From Mannheimia cairinae (GTDB lineage: Bacteria > Pseudomonadota > Gammaproteobacteria > Enterobacterales > Pasteurellaceae), in NCBI RefSeq assembly GCF_028649535.1, contig NZ_JAQSJE010000008.1, positions 1 through 64,000 of the forward strand: a DNA stretch of 64,000 nt, in the 5' to 3' direction. The notes below the pieces were generated by a model. The model did no database searches. It was not told where the DNA came from and saw only the letters and a program-made list of their open reading frames with translations. The translations under genes and the position numbers were made by a program. Positions 18,697-29,940 of this stretch are shown here, one piece after another (positions within the stretch are counted from its first letter, which is position 1; each line of letters opens with the position of its first letter).

Positions 18697-21120
18697 CTAT
18701 TCTTGGGTTTTCTCTACTTCAATTTTTGCCATTGAACCTTGAATAGTGTGTTGTACTTCGATTGAAATTAAGCTGCGTAACAGAGATTCTGTTTCTTTTA
18801 CTTTATCAATCACAAGATTATCATCACTATCAAAATAACCTTGAGCTTTCAAACTTGCACTAAAGGTTGAGAAAATTGCTTTATCAAAAAATTCTGGAGC
18901 GTTAATACCGTGCAATACAGATAAACGCTGAGCCACAGAACTGCTCTCTTTCTCCAATGCTACTCGGCTAATTTCAGGCTGCTCAAGTAAAACACTTAAA
19001 CTAATATAGTAACGTTGTAAAATCTCACGTATGCCAGCTGAATGTAGTTGCAATGTACGAATATGCGGGCGATTAATCATCAACATATCGCTTTCATTTT
19101 TAATGATGCCCTGCCGTGTAAATTCAGCAATAATCGCTTCAATTTGTTTACTTACTTCTTCTTGTTTGAAGTGCAAGAATAATTCAGCCTGCAAAAACGG
19201 ATAAATACGATTGACCGATTGAAGCACTAAATCTTTTGAAATTGCCTCATAATGAAGCACAATACTTGCAACTAAAGAAGGCAGTACAAACAAATGTTGC
19301 ACGTTATTGCGATAATAAGTCATTAAAACCGCAGACTCTCTATCTAAGCGGACAAGTTCGCCAAAGCTATCTTTCTCGATTGAAACACCAGAACGAGGTA
19401 ATTGGATAACGTGTTGTAACAACTCTTCTGCACTTTCTTCAGGTAGCGTCATATCTTCAGAATAAGGTACATTTTTAAATAGCTGAATATAACTTTCTAA
19501 CTGCTCGATTACTTGTTCACGAGATAATGCTCGTTGGCGAGAAGCTAATAAAGCAGAACCAACTAAATTTTTTGCATTAACCGCCGCCGCTTTATTGATA
19601 TTGACCATTACTTGATGAGCCACATTATCAACTGCCTCATTCAACCATTTTGGGCGATTATCTTCAGAATGCTCTTTCCATTCTGGGTAATATTGATTTA
19701 GGTAGTTATTTACCTGAATCGGCTCGCCAAAATTTACATAGCCTTGCCCTAAATTTTTCAGTTTCTTAATCACTCGCAACACTAAGCCTGCATTTTCTTT
19801 TTCTTTTGCAGCACCTCGTAATTCTTTAGCATAAGTATCAACTTCAAGCACGTGCTCATACCCGATATAAACTGGTACAATGCTTAATGGTCGATTTAAG
19901 CCACGTTGTAATGCCTGTAAGGTCATCGACATCATACCAGTTTTAGGTTGCAATAAACGACCAGTGCGAGAGCGTCCACCCTCAATAAAATATTCAACCG
20001 AATAACCACGATAGAATAATTCCGCTAAATATTCACGGAAAATCGTAGAATATAAACGGTTTCCCTTAAAGGTACGGCGAATGAAAAATGCCCCCCAACT
20101 GCGGAAAATCGGACCTGCTGGCCAGAAATTTAAGTTAATTCCCGCTGCAATATGTGGCGGTACTAGTCCTTGATGATAAAGCAGATAAGACAATAACAAA
20201 TAGTCCATATGGCTACGGTGGCAAGGCACATAAACTATTTCGTGTCCCTCAAGAGCTAATTTACGCACTCGATCACCATTTTGCACATTAATTCCTTGAT
20301 AAAGCTTATTCCATAACCAACTCAATACTCTATCTGCCATTCGCAAACTTTCGTGTTTTACATCAGCTGCAATCTCGTGAATAATTTTTTCTGCTTCTTT
20401 ACGGGCTTTTTCTGGAGAAGACTTTTTCGCTTCTTCTGCAATCGCTGCTTGAATAACCTCAGAATTTAAAATCTTATTAAACATCGCTTCACGATTTGGT
20501 AAACGAGGCCCCATTGCCGAATAACGTAGTTTTGAGAAGTGAATTTTTGCAACTCTTGCCACTTTTTGTGCGATTTTTTCATCTGCACCGTGTTCTGTTG
20601 CCATATAACGCAACGAAACTGCCTGTGAAAAACGAACAAAGTTATCACGACCAAACCAGATCATAGACATAAAGCGTTGGAATGAAGTTAAGACCTGCAA
20701 ATGTCTCGCATCTTCTTTACCTGGAGCCCTCCCCCACAACACAGAAACAGGTACGAGTTGTACATCTAAATCTGCATTTTCACGGTGTAAATCTAAATAA
20801 CGATAGAAAATAGATTCTGTTTCGCTTTTTGCTCCTTTTGATTTGAAGAAACGACGCCCTTCATCTAAAAAAACGAAACGAGGCAAGCTTTGCCCTCCAA
20901 TCACATTTCCTTGTAATGGATCAGGTAAATTTAGGGCAGCACAGTTTTTTTTCAGAATAAGTAAATCTGTTTGCGAAGTATATGGCAACACATAAACAAT
21001 AGGTTGCTCAAGGTTTAGCCCCAATTCATTAATAGGATCGGTCGGAATAGCACGAGATTTAACCAATAATGAGAGTGGCAGATTTAGAAAGCTTCGATAA
21101 ATATTTAATAAGCCAGACAT
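18697..21120 (-). CDS. plsB: Glycerol-3-phosphate 1-O-acyltransferase
   Basis: The protein has 807 residues, the expected size. The acyltransferase block [16 protein letters not shown] has His301 and Asp306 of the HX4D motif. Block III ([14 protein letters not shown]) and block IV ([11 protein letters not shown]) follow. It transfers the first acyl chain to glycerol-3-phosphate at the inner membrane, starting phospholipid synthesis. It is divergent from lexA across 165 bases, echoing the plsB/lexA neighbourhood of enterobacteria. Confidence 0.97.
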   Translation of the reverse strand: MSGLLNIYRSFLNLPLSLLVKSRAIPTDPINELGLNLEQPIVYVLPYTSQTDLLILKKNCAALNLPDPLQGNVIGGQSLPRFVFLDEGRRFFKSKGAKSETESIFYRYLDLHRENADLDVQLVPVSVLWGRAPGKEDARHLQVLTSFQRFMSMIWFGRDNFVRFSQAVSLRYMATEHGADEKIAQKVARVAKIHFSKLRYSAMGPRLPNREAMFNKILNSEVIQAAIAEEAKKSSPEKARKEAEKIIHEIAADVKHESLRMADRVLSWLWNKLYQGINVQNGDRVRKLALEGHEIVYVPCHRSHMDYLLLSYLLYHQGLVPPHIAAGINLNFWPAGPIFRSWGAFFIRRTFKGNRLYSTIFREYLAELFYRGYSVEYFIEGGRSRTGRLLQPKTGMMSMTLQALQRGLNRPLSIVPVYIGYEHVLEVDTYAKELRGAAKEKENAGLVLRVIKKLKNLGQGYVNFGEPIQVNNYLNQYYPEWKEHSEDNRPKWLNEAVDNVAHQVMVNINKAAAVNAKNLVGSALLASRQRALSREQVIEQLESYIQLFKNVPYSEDMTLPEESAEELLQHVIQLPRSGVSIEKDSFGELVRLDRESAVLMTYYRNNVQHLFVLPSLVASIVLHYEAISKDLVLQSVNRIYPFLQAELFLHFKQEEVSKQIEAIIAEFTRQGIIKNESDMLMINRPHIRTLQLHSAGIREILQRYYISLSVLLEQPEISRVALEKESSSVAQRLSVLHGINAPEFFDKAIFSTFSASLKAQGYFDSDDNLVIDKVKETESLLRSLISIEVQHTIQGSMAKIEVEKTQE

Positions 21121-21252
21121 ATTAATATTCCTTTAGAATAGTTATTGTTGGAGGTCTAACCTCTAAGTGTCGGCATTCTATCATAAATTTTTATAAATTT
21201 TTGTGAAATTATTGGTTACAAAACAGAAAATACTGTATATACTATCAATATT

Positions 21253-21272
21253 TTCTGTATATAAAGACAGTG
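21253..21272 (+). promoter_or_regulatory. LexA box upstream of lexA
   Basis: CTGT (21255-21258), eight bases, ACAG (21267-21270) is a perfect LexA spacing, 13 bases before the lexA ATG. A second half-site (TACTGTATATAC near 21230) lacks its partner. This indicates autoregulation. Confidence 0.88.
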
Positions 21273-21285
21273 AGGATATATTCAA

Positions 21286-21921
21286 ATGCGTAAACATTTA
21301 ACTGTACGTCAGCAAGAAATCTTTGATTTTGTAAAAAGCCACATAGAAACAACTGGTATGCCGCCTACTCGGGTGGAAATAGCTCGTGAAATTGGCTTTA
21401 AATCGCCAAATGCAGCAGAAGAACACTTAAAAGCCTTAGCTCGCAAAGGTTACATTGAAATGTTATCTGGCACGTCTCGTGGAATTCGTATTTTAGTAAA
21501 TGATGAGCCAGAAGCAGCAAACGATGAAGATGAAGGTTTACCTCTTATTGGCAAAGTTGCCGCTGGCACACCAATCTTAGCTGTTGAGCATGTTGAAAAT
21601 CATTACCCGGTAAATGGGGAGATGTTTAGCCCAACTGCCGATTATTTATTGAAAGTAAACGGTAATTCAATGGAAAAAATAGGTATTTTAGATGGCGATT
21701 TATTAGCGGTACATAAAACAAACTCTGCACGTAATGGGCAAGTGGTTGTTGCACGAGTTAATGATGAAGTAACGGTTAAACGTTTAGAGAAAAAAGGGGA
21801 TTTAATTTACCTTCACCCAGAAAATGATGAGTTAAAACCCATTATTGTTAATCCTAGCCAAGAATATATTGAGATTGAGGGTATCGCAGTAGGTGTTATC
21901 CGTAGCAATGCTTGGATGTAA
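21286..21921 (+). CDS. lexA: LexA repressor, SOS regulator
   Basis: The protein has 211 residues. The N-terminal winged HTH includes [21 protein letters not shown]. The cleavage site is Ala93-Gly94 (KVAAGTP), the nucleophile Ser128 (NGNSM) and the general base Lys165 (TVKRLEKKG), all intact. It represses SOS genes until RecA filaments trigger self-cleavage. Its own promoter and that of the UmuD-like gene at 12775 carry matching boxes in this window. Confidence 0.98.
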   Translation: MRKHLTVRQQEIFDFVKSHIETTGMPPTRVEIAREIGFKSPNAAEEHLKALARKGYIEMLSGTSRGIRILVNDEPEAANDEDEGLPLIGKVAAGTPILAVEHVENHYPVNGEMFSPTADYLLKVNGNSMEKIGILDGDLLAVHKTNSARNGQVVVARVNDEVTVKRLEKKGDLIYLHPENDELKPIIVNPSQEYIEIEGIAVGVIRSNAWM

Positions 21922-21927
21922 TCTTTC

Positions 21928-21975
21928 ACAAGCGGTTACTTTTTTGTAAAATTTTGCAAAAAAATAACCGCTTGT
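21928..21975. terminator. Paired-USS hairpin between lexA and mutH
   Basis: ACAAGCGGTTA (21928-21938) pairs with TAACCGCTTGT (21965-21975). Both are full uptake-signal cores facing each other, with A/T-rich loop sequence. It acts as a likely terminator for lexA. Confidence 0.8.
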
Positions 21976-21985
21976 TTGTTTTTCT

Positions 21986-22666
21986 ATGAAATTATCTACC
22001 TTCTCTCACACCGAACAAGACCTGCTCGCCAAAGCTCAATGGCTGGCAGGTTTTACCTTAGGCGAAATTGCCAAAATGCTTAATATTCCTGTTCCTGCTG
22101 ATTTAAAACGAGATAAAGGCTGGGTGGGAACATTGATTGAAACGGCATTAGGGGCAAAAGCCGGTAGTAAAGCCGAGCAGGATTTTGCCCATTTAGGCAT
22201 TGAACTAAAAACCATTCCTATAAATCAAAAAGGTTTACCGCTTGAAACCACCTTTGTGAGCCTTGCCCCTCTCACTCAAAATAATGGCATTACTTGGCAA
22301 AGTTCTCACGTTAGGCATAAACTTTCCCGTGTGTTATGGATTCCTGTTGAGGGCGAAAGGAAAATTCCATTGAGCGAACGTCATATTGGGCAACCTATTT
22401 TATGGTCTCCCACGCCAGAACAAGAATTTAAATTGCAACAAGACTGGGAAGAGCTGATGGAAATGATAGTATTAGGTAAACATCACGAAATTAATGCAAC
22501 TTTTGGCGAAGTGTTACAGTTAAGACCGAAAGGCAGAAATAACCGTTCTCTTGCTCCTGCAATCAATGCCAAAGGGGAACTAGTACAATCTTTACCACTT
22601 GGTTTTTATTTAAGAAAACAATTTACGGCAGAAATCTTACAGCATTTTATCAACGCAAATTATTAA
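21986..22666 (+). CDS. mutH: DNA mismatch repair endonuclease MutH
   Basis: The protein has 226 residues. The MutH/Sau3AI fold motifs are visible: [35 protein letters not shown] contains the Glu, Asp and ELK catalytic positions (split here as KAEQDF and ELKTI). It nicks the unmethylated strand at hemimethylated GATC during mismatch repair, with MutS and MutL. It begins 10 bases after the USS hairpin. Confidence 0.95.
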   Translation: MKLSTFSHTEQDLLAKAQWLAGFTLGEIAKMLNIPVPADLKRDKGWVGTLIETALGAKAGSKAEQDFAHLGIELKTIPINQKGLPLETTFVSLAPLTQNNGITWQSSHVRHKLSRVLWIPVEGERKIPLSERHIGQPILWSPTPEQEFKLQQDWEELMEMIVLGKHHEINATFGEVLQLRPKGRNNRSLAPAINAKGELVQSLPLGFYLRKQFTAEILQHFINANY

Positions 22667-22724
22667 TTTATAATCGTTACAATTATTTATAAGCCATAAG
22701 GCTACCTACTTATTAGAGAAGAAA

Positions 22725-23762
22725 ATGTTACTTATTGATATTAAAGATAAAGAATTAACCCAGGAAGAAGTCGAAATTCTAGAGCACCCTCTTGTATCCG
22801 GCTTGATTTTATTTAGCCGTAATTTTTACGATAAAGCTCAAGTGCAAGCATTAATCAAAGATATTCGTCATCGTGTTAAAAAGCCTCTTTTAATTACCGT
22901 CGATCAAGAAGGCGGACGAGTGCAACGTTTCCGTGATGGTTTTACTAAATTACCGGCAATGCAAGCTTTTTTACAACTTGCAACCAACCAAGCACAAGCG
23001 ATGCAACTTGCCAAAGAATCTGGCTGGTTGATGGCAGCGGAGATGTTTGCGTTAGATATTGACCTTAGTTTTGCTCCAGTTCTGGATTTAGGGCATAAAT
23101 GTAAAGCGATTGGCGACCGCTCATTCGGCCAAGAACCTGCAACAATATTACCTATCGCCGAAGCCTTTATTGACGGTATGCTGGAAATGGGAATGGCGAC
23201 CACAGGTAAACATTTCCCTGGGCACGGACACGTTTTAGCCGATTCGCATTTAGAAACCCCGTTTGATGCTCGCTCGCAAGAAGTTATTTTTAAGCACGAT
23301 ATTATCCCTTTTAAAGAGTTAATCAATAAAGGGAAATTATCGGCTATTATGCCTGCTCACGTAGTTTACACTCAGTGCGATAGCCAGCCTGCCAGTGGCT
23401 CAAGTTATTGGTTAAAAGAGGTTTTACGCAAACAGTTAAACTTTAATGGTGTGATTTTCTCTGATGATTTAGGAATGAAAGGAGCCGGCTTTATGGGCGA
23501 TTTTGTAGAACGCTCTGAAAAAGCCATTCACGCTGGTTGTGATTTATTACTTCTTTGCAACGAACCAGAAGGTGTTATTCAAGTGTTAGACGGCTTGAAA
23601 TACCAGCCAACTGCGACTCAAAAAGAACGCTATTTATCACTAATGAAACGCAAAAATATAAGTTGGAAAGAGCTTGAAAGCAATTCTCGCTATCAGCAAG
23701 CACAACTTGAATTAACCGCATTACAAAATAATTGGTTGGAATGGAAAGAAGCTAATGCCTAA
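22725..23762 (+). CDS. nagZ: Beta-N-acetylhexosaminidase NagZ
   Basis: The protein has 345 residues, glycoside hydrolase family 3. [15 protein letters not shown] lies near residue 65 and the active-site [14 protein letters not shown] near 165. The catalytic Asp sits in [11 protein letters not shown]. It releases GlcNAc from muropeptides in cytoplasmic cell-wall recycling. Its 3' end overlaps the rlmC start by eight bases, so the two are translationally linked. Confidence 0.95.
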   Translation: MLLIDIKDKELTQEEVEILEHPLVSGLILFSRNFYDKAQVQALIKDIRHRVKKPLLITVDQEGGRVQRFRDGFTKLPAMQAFLQLATNQAQAMQLAKESGWLMAAEMFALDIDLSFAPVLDLGHKCKAIGDRSFGQEPATILPIAEAFIDGMLEMGMATTGKHFPGHGHVLADSHLETPFDARSQEVIFKHDIIPFKELINKGKLSAIMPAHVVYTQCDSQPASGSSYWLKEVLRKQLNFNGVIFSDDLGMKGAGFMGDFVERSEKAIHAGCDLLLLCNEPEGVIQVLDGLKYQPTATQKERYLSLMKRKNISWKELESNSRYQQAQLELTALQNNWLEWKEANA

Positions 23763-24933
23763 TATGCTTACTTGTGCCCACTTTCAAGCAGGGAATTGCA
23801 CTTCTTGCCAATGGATTGAAAAACCTTACTCCGTTCAAGTAGCGGAAAAAGAAGCGGATCTCAAGCGGTTAATTTCGCCTTTTATTTTGCAAAATATAAC
23901 CGAAATTCAACCGCTTGTTTATTCCGACATTTCTCATTTTCGCAATAAAGCCAAAATGGTGGTGTTGGGTAGTGTAGAACGCCCCATTCTCGGTATTCTT
24001 AAAGAGCAAGCCGACCCACAAAGCGGAGTGGATTTAACCGATTGTGCTCTTTACCCTCACACATTTAAAACCTTATTCCCCATTTTAAAAGATTTTATCG
24101 GGCGGGCAGGTTTAGTACCTTACAATATCGCAAAGAAAAAAGGCGAGCTAAAATATATTTTGATTACACAAAGCCAATATAATCAATCGGTTATGTTACG
24201 TTTTGTGGTAAGAAGCGAAGCAAAACGGGCATTAGTTGAGCGAGAGTTACCCAAATTATTAGAAAAACTCCCTGCTCAATCAGTTGTTAGCCTAAATATT
24301 CAACCTCAACACGCTGCCGTATTAGAGGGAGAAACAGAAATTTTCCTAACCGAACAAACCACGTTAGAAGAACATTTTAATGGGGTGCCTCTTTTTATTC
24401 GTCCACAAGGCTTTTTCCAAACGAATCCGCAAGTCGCAAGCAAGCTTTATCATACCGCTCAACAGTGGGTTGCGGAGCTACCGATTAAGAAAATGTGGGA
24501 TCTATTCTGTGGTGTTGGGGGCTTTGGGCTACATTGTGCAAAAACATTAAGCAACAAAAATCCAGATTTTGAATTAACCGGCATTGAAATTTCTGCCTCT
24601 GCGATTGCAAGTGCCACAAAATCCACCGAAAAATTAGGATTAAAAAATGTCAAATTTGCCTCGCTAGATTCCGCTCAATTTGCTTTAAATGAACAGGGAG
24701 AAACACCCGATTTAGTGGTGGTGAACCCACCTCGACGTGGCATTGGCAAGCCGTTAGCGGAATTTTTAAACGATCTTGGTTCGCCTTATTTAATTTATTC
24801 AAGTTGTAATGCCAATTCAATGGCGAAAGATTTCGAATCACTTACCAATTACAACTTAATGAAAGTGCAACTGTTTGATATGTTTCCGCACACTTCACAT
24901 TATGAAGTGCTTACCTTTTTAATCAAAAAATAA
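23755..24933 (+). CDS. rlmC: 23S rRNA (uracil-747-C5)-methyltransferase
   Basis: The protein has 392 residues. N-terminal Cys residues ([14 protein letters not shown] and later TDCALYPH) form the iron-sulfur site of the RumB family. The SAM-binding segment is [14 protein letters not shown] and the catalytic nucleophile is in [18 protein letters not shown] precedes it. The start at 23755 overlaps nagZ; a second ATG three codons later is possible. Confidence 0.93.
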   Translation: MPNMLTCAHFQAGNCTSCQWIEKPYSVQVAEKEADLKRLISPFILQNITEIQPLVYSDISHFRNKAKMVVLGSVERPILGILKEQADPQSGVDLTDCALYPHTFKTLFPILKDFIGRAGLVPYNIAKKKGELKYILITQSQYNQSVMLRFVVRSEAKRALVERELPKLLEKLPAQSVVSLNIQPQHAAVLEGETEIFLTEQTTLEEHFNGVPLFIRPQGFFQTNPQVASKLYHTAQQWVAELPIKKMWDLFCGVGGFGLHCAKTLSNKNPDFELTGIEISASAIASATKSTEKLGLKNVKFASLDSAQFALNEQGETPDLVVVNPPRRGIGKPLAEFLNDLGSPYLIYSSCNANSMAKDFESLTNYNLMKVQLFDMFPHTSHYEVLTFLIKK

Positions 24934-25113
24934 CCATTACAAGCGGTAAGATTTTTGCCGTTTTTTACAAATATTGCTATAATCTCGGGCGAATTTAGGC
25001 TTAGATCAAATTAGTGATAAATTATCTAACACGAATGATAATTTTTAAAAGACAAAAGTGAAAAATCGCTTTAGTATATACCTATTCTTTTTTTCTATTA
25101 ACTCTCACATTAG

Positions 25114-26436
<1,323 letters not shown>

Positions 26437-26454
26437 TTCTTGATATTTAATCTT

Positions 26455-26483
26455 AATCCCACTGAGCAATCAGTGGGATTTTT
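26455..26483 (+). terminator. Terminator of eno
   Basis: AATCCCACTGA pairs perfectly with TCAGTGGGATT around GCAA, followed by T residues. Confidence 0.92.
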
Positions 26484-26517
26484 CTATCTAATAAGCCAAA
26501 TTATTTAAGGATATTGA

Positions 26518-26928
26518 ATGCTATACTCTGTTCTAACCGACCAAATTTTATTAAATGAACCATACCGTAATGGTGCTCACTCTACTCAGCACGAACATTT
26601 AGTCGTGATGTTTGAAATTGATGGCGAGACTGGCTATTTCTATGCAATGGACTTACACCAAACGGAACAACCTGTCGTTGATAGTTTATTTGTCTTTCGT
26701 ATTAGTGATATTGAACAAAACTCCTTACACGAGCCACGTCGTTTAGAAATCTGTTGGAGTGAAGATGGCTACCAAGCCTTTTTATTGATTAACAGCTACC
26801 CGCACGCTGTTTTTGATTTCCGCCAATTTGTCGGTTATAACCACACAAAATTCCCTCACCCTGAACTTGGCAGTATGTGGGTACATAAAGAAACCACAAA
26901 AGAACTAGTTGAAAAGTGGTTAGGGTAA
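26518..26928 (+). CDS. Conserved hypothetical protein (DUF2251-like)
   Basis: The protein has 136 residues, starting 10 bases after a TTAAGGATATT site. It has no signal peptide or membrane segment, and is rich in aromatic and acidic residues (MFEIDGETGYFYAMDL, QAFLLINSYPHAVFDF). The overall pattern recalls the DUF2251 family found beside eno in Pasteurellaceae; this identification is from memory of the pattern. Function is unknown. Confidence 0.6.
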   Translation: MLYSVLTDQILLNEPYRNGAHSTQHEHLVVMFEIDGETGYFYAMDLHQTEQPVVDSLFVFRISDIEQNSLHEPRRLEICWSEDGYQAFLLINSYPHAVFDFRQFVGYNHTKFPHPELGSMWVHKETTKELVEKWLG

Positions 26929-27090
26929 AACTCTGCTTGTTATAATATTGAGCTAACACTCGAACACTGATTCATACGAAACCAGTAGGATTCACCATAC
27001 AAGGAATAAAGTTGCAAAATTTCGGCGAAAATTAACCGCTTGTAATGTGAAGATTATCCAAGCATTGCGTCATTATTGCTATTGATTCTA

Positions 27091-27116
27091 CAAAAAATAG
27101 CCCCAATAAGGGGCTA
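27091..27116 (-). terminator. Terminator of the 27165-27605 gene
   Basis: On the minus strand TAGCCCC and GGGGCTA pair around a 5-base loop and are followed by TTTTTTG. It lies about 50 bases after the stop codon. Confidence 0.8.
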
Positions 27117-27164
27117 ACATAATTTATACCAATAAAGTTTATTGCAGTAGGCATTAAAAGTTAA

Positions 27165-27605
27165 TTAAAGATAACCGGCAACCTTAAATAAAATAGCTTG
27201 TTTTGCTGTTGTTAAATCATTTTGCTGGCTAGATTTTTCTAGTGAAGAAATTAATCGATTAATTTGCCCTGAACGAACGATCATCGTGTCCATTTCACGA
27301 GCATTATCTTGTCCTTCATAACGATCGATCATACTTTCTTTTACTGTTCTTTTTGCATTTTTTGCTAATTGTGATGCTTCATTAACCAATGTTTGAAATT
27401 GACCAAAATCTTGTGTACTTTTTAATTCTGCTAAGTGATTTTTTAACTGTGCTGAATAATAGTCATAGTTGTTTTTACGTACTTCTGTTAATTTATAAGT
27501 TTTCCCTTCAATATCAACAAAACGTTCAACTGTTGCCGCATTCGCTACTGTTACAGATAAAGTTGCACTAAGTAAAGCTGTTGTCATTAATGTATTTAAT
27601 TTCAT
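27165..27605 (-). CDS. Small exported protein of unknown function
   Basis: The protein has 146 residues. A signal peptide (MKLNTLMTTALLSATLSVTV, cleaved after VANA) is followed by a short VERFVDIEGKTYKL segment and a long helical region rich in Gln, Lys and Leu. No Cys and no lipobox are present. I do not recognise a family. It is divergent from the LysR gene, with a perfect palindrome in the shared promoter region. Confidence 0.7.
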   Translation of the reverse strand: MKLNTLMTTALLSATLSVTVANAATVERFVDIEGKTYKLTEVRKNNYDYYSAQLKNHLAELKSTQDFGQFQTLVNEASQLAKNAKRTVKESMIDRYEGQDNAREMDTMIVRSGQINRLISSLEKSSQQNDLTTAKQAILFKVAGYL

Positions 27606-27650
27606 TTGAATAATCCTTCTATGTATTTTTTAGTGTTATATTTTGATTCA

Positions 27651-27668
27651 AACGACATCATTGTCGTT
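27651..27668. promoter_or_regulatory. Perfect palindrome in a divergent promoter
   Basis: AACGACA-TCAT-TGTCGTT lies between the exported-protein gene and the LysR gene. The half-site resembles the island operators (CGACA/TGTCG), but the spacer is four bases rather than five. It could be the LysR-type autoregulatory site or a relaxed member of the other family. Confidence 0.55.
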
Positions 27669-27758
27669 GATGGAATGCATTATAAAGATTAAAAATAAAA
27701 TGATAATACACTAAAAAATTGATAGACTATTAACCTCAAGTTACTAATGAGGTAGAAA

Positions 27759-28643
27759 ATGTTAAAACGTGAAAATTATAATGACCTTTATGCCTTTCTT
27801 ATTGTGGCAACAGAAAAGAGTTTTAGCAAAGCTGCTGCAAAATTAAATGTGTCCTCTCCTGCACTCAGTAAAACAATTCGCTTACTGGAAGCAAGACTTG
27901 GGTTACAACTCTTTTTTCGTACAACTCGGCAAGTTTCATTAACCCAAGCCGGACAACAGCTATTTCGCACAGCAGAAAAAAGTTTTAGCAAGCTTAATCA
28001 AGAACTGGATTTATTGGCACATTATAGGGAATCGCCAAGTGGACTTGTAAGAATTAACGCAGCTTTACAAACGGTAGAACGTATTTTAATTCCCAAATTA
28101 GCACACTTCAAAGAGAAATATCCTGATATTCAGCTTGAATTAACAGGCGATAATCAATTTGTAGATATTATTAGTAAAGGATTTGATGCAGGTATAAGAC
28201 TGGGCAGAAATGTTGATGAGGGAATGGTTGCAGTCAAAATTAGTACAGAAATGAAAATTGCTGTTGTTGCTAGCCCTGATTATTTTGCCACTCACGGATT
28301 CCCTAAAACGCTTGATGAATTACCTCAACACCAATGTTTAGGCTTTCGTTTAAATAATGGAGCAATTTATGAATGGGAATTTGAACAAGATGGCAAACCA
28401 ATTACGATAACACCAAATTGCCAATGGATTTTTACAGATTCTCAATCAATAAAAACTGCGGCACTTCATCATTTAGGTATTGCCTATTTACCAGAAAATA
28501 TCATTGAAGATGAATTAGCTAGCGGTAAATTAATTTCAATTTTTAGCGAAAATTGTTTAATTTTCCCCCCACTTTATCTCTATTATCCGCATCGTAATGT
28601 TTCTCCTGCATTACGAGTCGTTATTGATACATTAAAGGTATAA
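27759..28643 (+). CDS. LysR-family transcriptional regulator
   Basis: The protein has 294 residues. The N-terminal HTH is typical (SFSKAAAKLNVSSPALSKTI, then RLGLQLFFRTTRQVSLT). The substrate-binding domain runs from about residue 90 to the end. The effector is unknown. It is divergent from the small exported protein, a common LysR regulator-target layout, and lies 132 bases upstream of the baeRF-like gene. Confidence 0.92.
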   Translation: MLKRENYNDLYAFLIVATEKSFSKAAAKLNVSSPALSKTIRLLEARLGLQLFFRTTRQVSLTQAGQQLFRTAEKSFSKLNQELDLLAHYRESPSGLVRINAALQTVERILIPKLAHFKEKYPDIQLELTGDNQFVDIISKGFDAGIRLGRNVDEGMVAVKISTEMKIAVVASPDYFATHGFPKTLDELPQHQCLGFRLNNGAIYEWEFEQDGKPITITPNCQWIFTDSQSIKTAALHHLGIAYLPENIIEDELASGKLISIFSENCLIFPPLYLYYPHRNVSPALRVVIDTLKV

Positions 28644-28775
28644 ATAAACAAAAACTATCTAAATTTACCAACCAATAGGTATTTTTTATGAACTTTTTAA
28701 AACTGGGCTAGTCCATAATTATGAGTGCTCAATATTTTAATTAATAAATCTCATAGCAAAAACAAGGAGAACTCT

Positions 28776-29861
28776 ATGAACTTAACACTAGTTAAAGAAA
28801 TTCAAGCAAAGCAGGCTTACCCAAGTGTAACTATTACTTTACCGACATATCGTACTTCTCCAGATAATGAAAAAGATCCGATTCGTTTAAAAAATTTAGT
28901 GCAAGATGCGATTAACCGCCTTGAAAGCGAATTTGGAAAACGTGAATCACTACAAATTGTTGAAGAAATTCAACGTTTAGCCGATGAGGTAGATCACCAA
29001 CATAACCTAGATGGTTTAGTTATTTTTGTTAGTAATGAGTTTAGTGCTTCTTATAAATTACCATTCCGTTTACCTGAACGTGTAAGTATTGAAGATAATT
29101 TCTTAACCCGTGATTTAGTTTATGCAATGAACCGTAGTCCTGTTTATTTGCTAGCAGTGCTGAGTGAAAATGGAACTCGTCTATTTACGGGTAACAAAGA
29201 TATGCTTGATGAAGTGCAAGAGTATGGTTTCCCATTCTCTCTTGAAGGTGTAACCGCAAATGCAAGCCCAGGTCAAGACATTAGTCAAGTAAATGATCGT
29301 ATTGTTACCGACCATATGAGAAAAATTGGTGATGCATTAAATGAAGCAAGAAAAGAAATTGATGCTCCAATTATTGTTGTAGGTGTTGATCGCAACATCG
29401 GACATTTCCGTGATGGAGCTAGCAATAGTGATGATGTAATGCTTTATATTCATAGCGGGCTAAGTGATGAAAATGAACACGAACTAGCTAAAAACATTTG
29501 GCCACAAATTAAAGATGCTCTTAATGAAGAACGTAAGAAAATCTTTGATGAAGTAGGTGCCGCAAAAGGTAATAACCGCTTTGTCGGAGGCTTAAATGAG
29601 GTATGGCAAGCTTGTTTAGATGGACGTGTAGAAACCCTCGTTGTTGAAGAAGATCTACATATAGCCGCAGAAGTAAGTGCAGATGGTCGTAAACTAAGCA
29701 GACTAGAATCAGGCTTCCAGCAAACTGAAAACACTTACGAAGATATTGTTGATGAAATGATTGAAAAAGTTATTGCCGCTTCAGGCCGAGTGAAATTTGT
29801 AGATAACAATGCTTTAAATGAAATCAATCCTGAAGGATTAGTCGCTATTACACGTTATTAA
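28776..29861 (+). CDS. Balon-like/baeRF-family protein, candidate ribosome hibernation factor
   Basis: The ATG at 28776 follows AAGGAGAACTCT and is preferred over an in-frame ATG 51 bases upstream; this gives 361 residues. The N-terminus (MNLTLVKEIQAKQAYPSVTI) and the blocks DPIRLKNLVQDA, LPFRLPERVSIEDNF and RNIGHFRD match my memory of the bacterial archaeo-eukaryotic release-factor (baeRF) family that includes the hibernation factor Balon. No GGQ motif is seen, which fits non-hydrolytic members. The role in dormancy is inferred from family. Confidence in the fold is moderate. Confidence 0.65.
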   Translation: MNLTLVKEIQAKQAYPSVTITLPTYRTSPDNEKDPIRLKNLVQDAINRLESEFGKRESLQIVEEIQRLADEVDHQHNLDGLVIFVSNEFSASYKLPFRLPERVSIEDNFLTRDLVYAMNRSPVYLLAVLSENGTRLFTGNKDMLDEVQEYGFPFSLEGVTANASPGQDISQVNDRIVTDHMRKIGDALNEARKEIDAPIIVVGVDRNIGHFRDGASNSDDVMLYIHSGLSDENEHELAKNIWPQIKDALNEERKKIFDEVGAAKGNNRFVGGLNEVWQACLDGRVETLVVEEDLHIAAEVSADGRKLSRLESGFQQTENTYEDIVDEMIEKVIAASGRVKFVDNNALNEINPEGLVAITRY

Positions 29862-29873
29862 TTCCTCTCATTA

Positions 29874-29906
29874 AAATCCCCTAGCTTGATGCTAGGGGAT
29901 TTTTTA
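29874..29906 (+). terminator. Terminator of the baeRF-like gene
   Basis: AAATCCCCTAGC pairs with GCTAGGGGATTT around TTGAT and is followed by T residues. Confidence 0.92.
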
Positions 29907-29940
29907 TACCTAATTCTCTGTTTTTATCTATCAGCTATTT

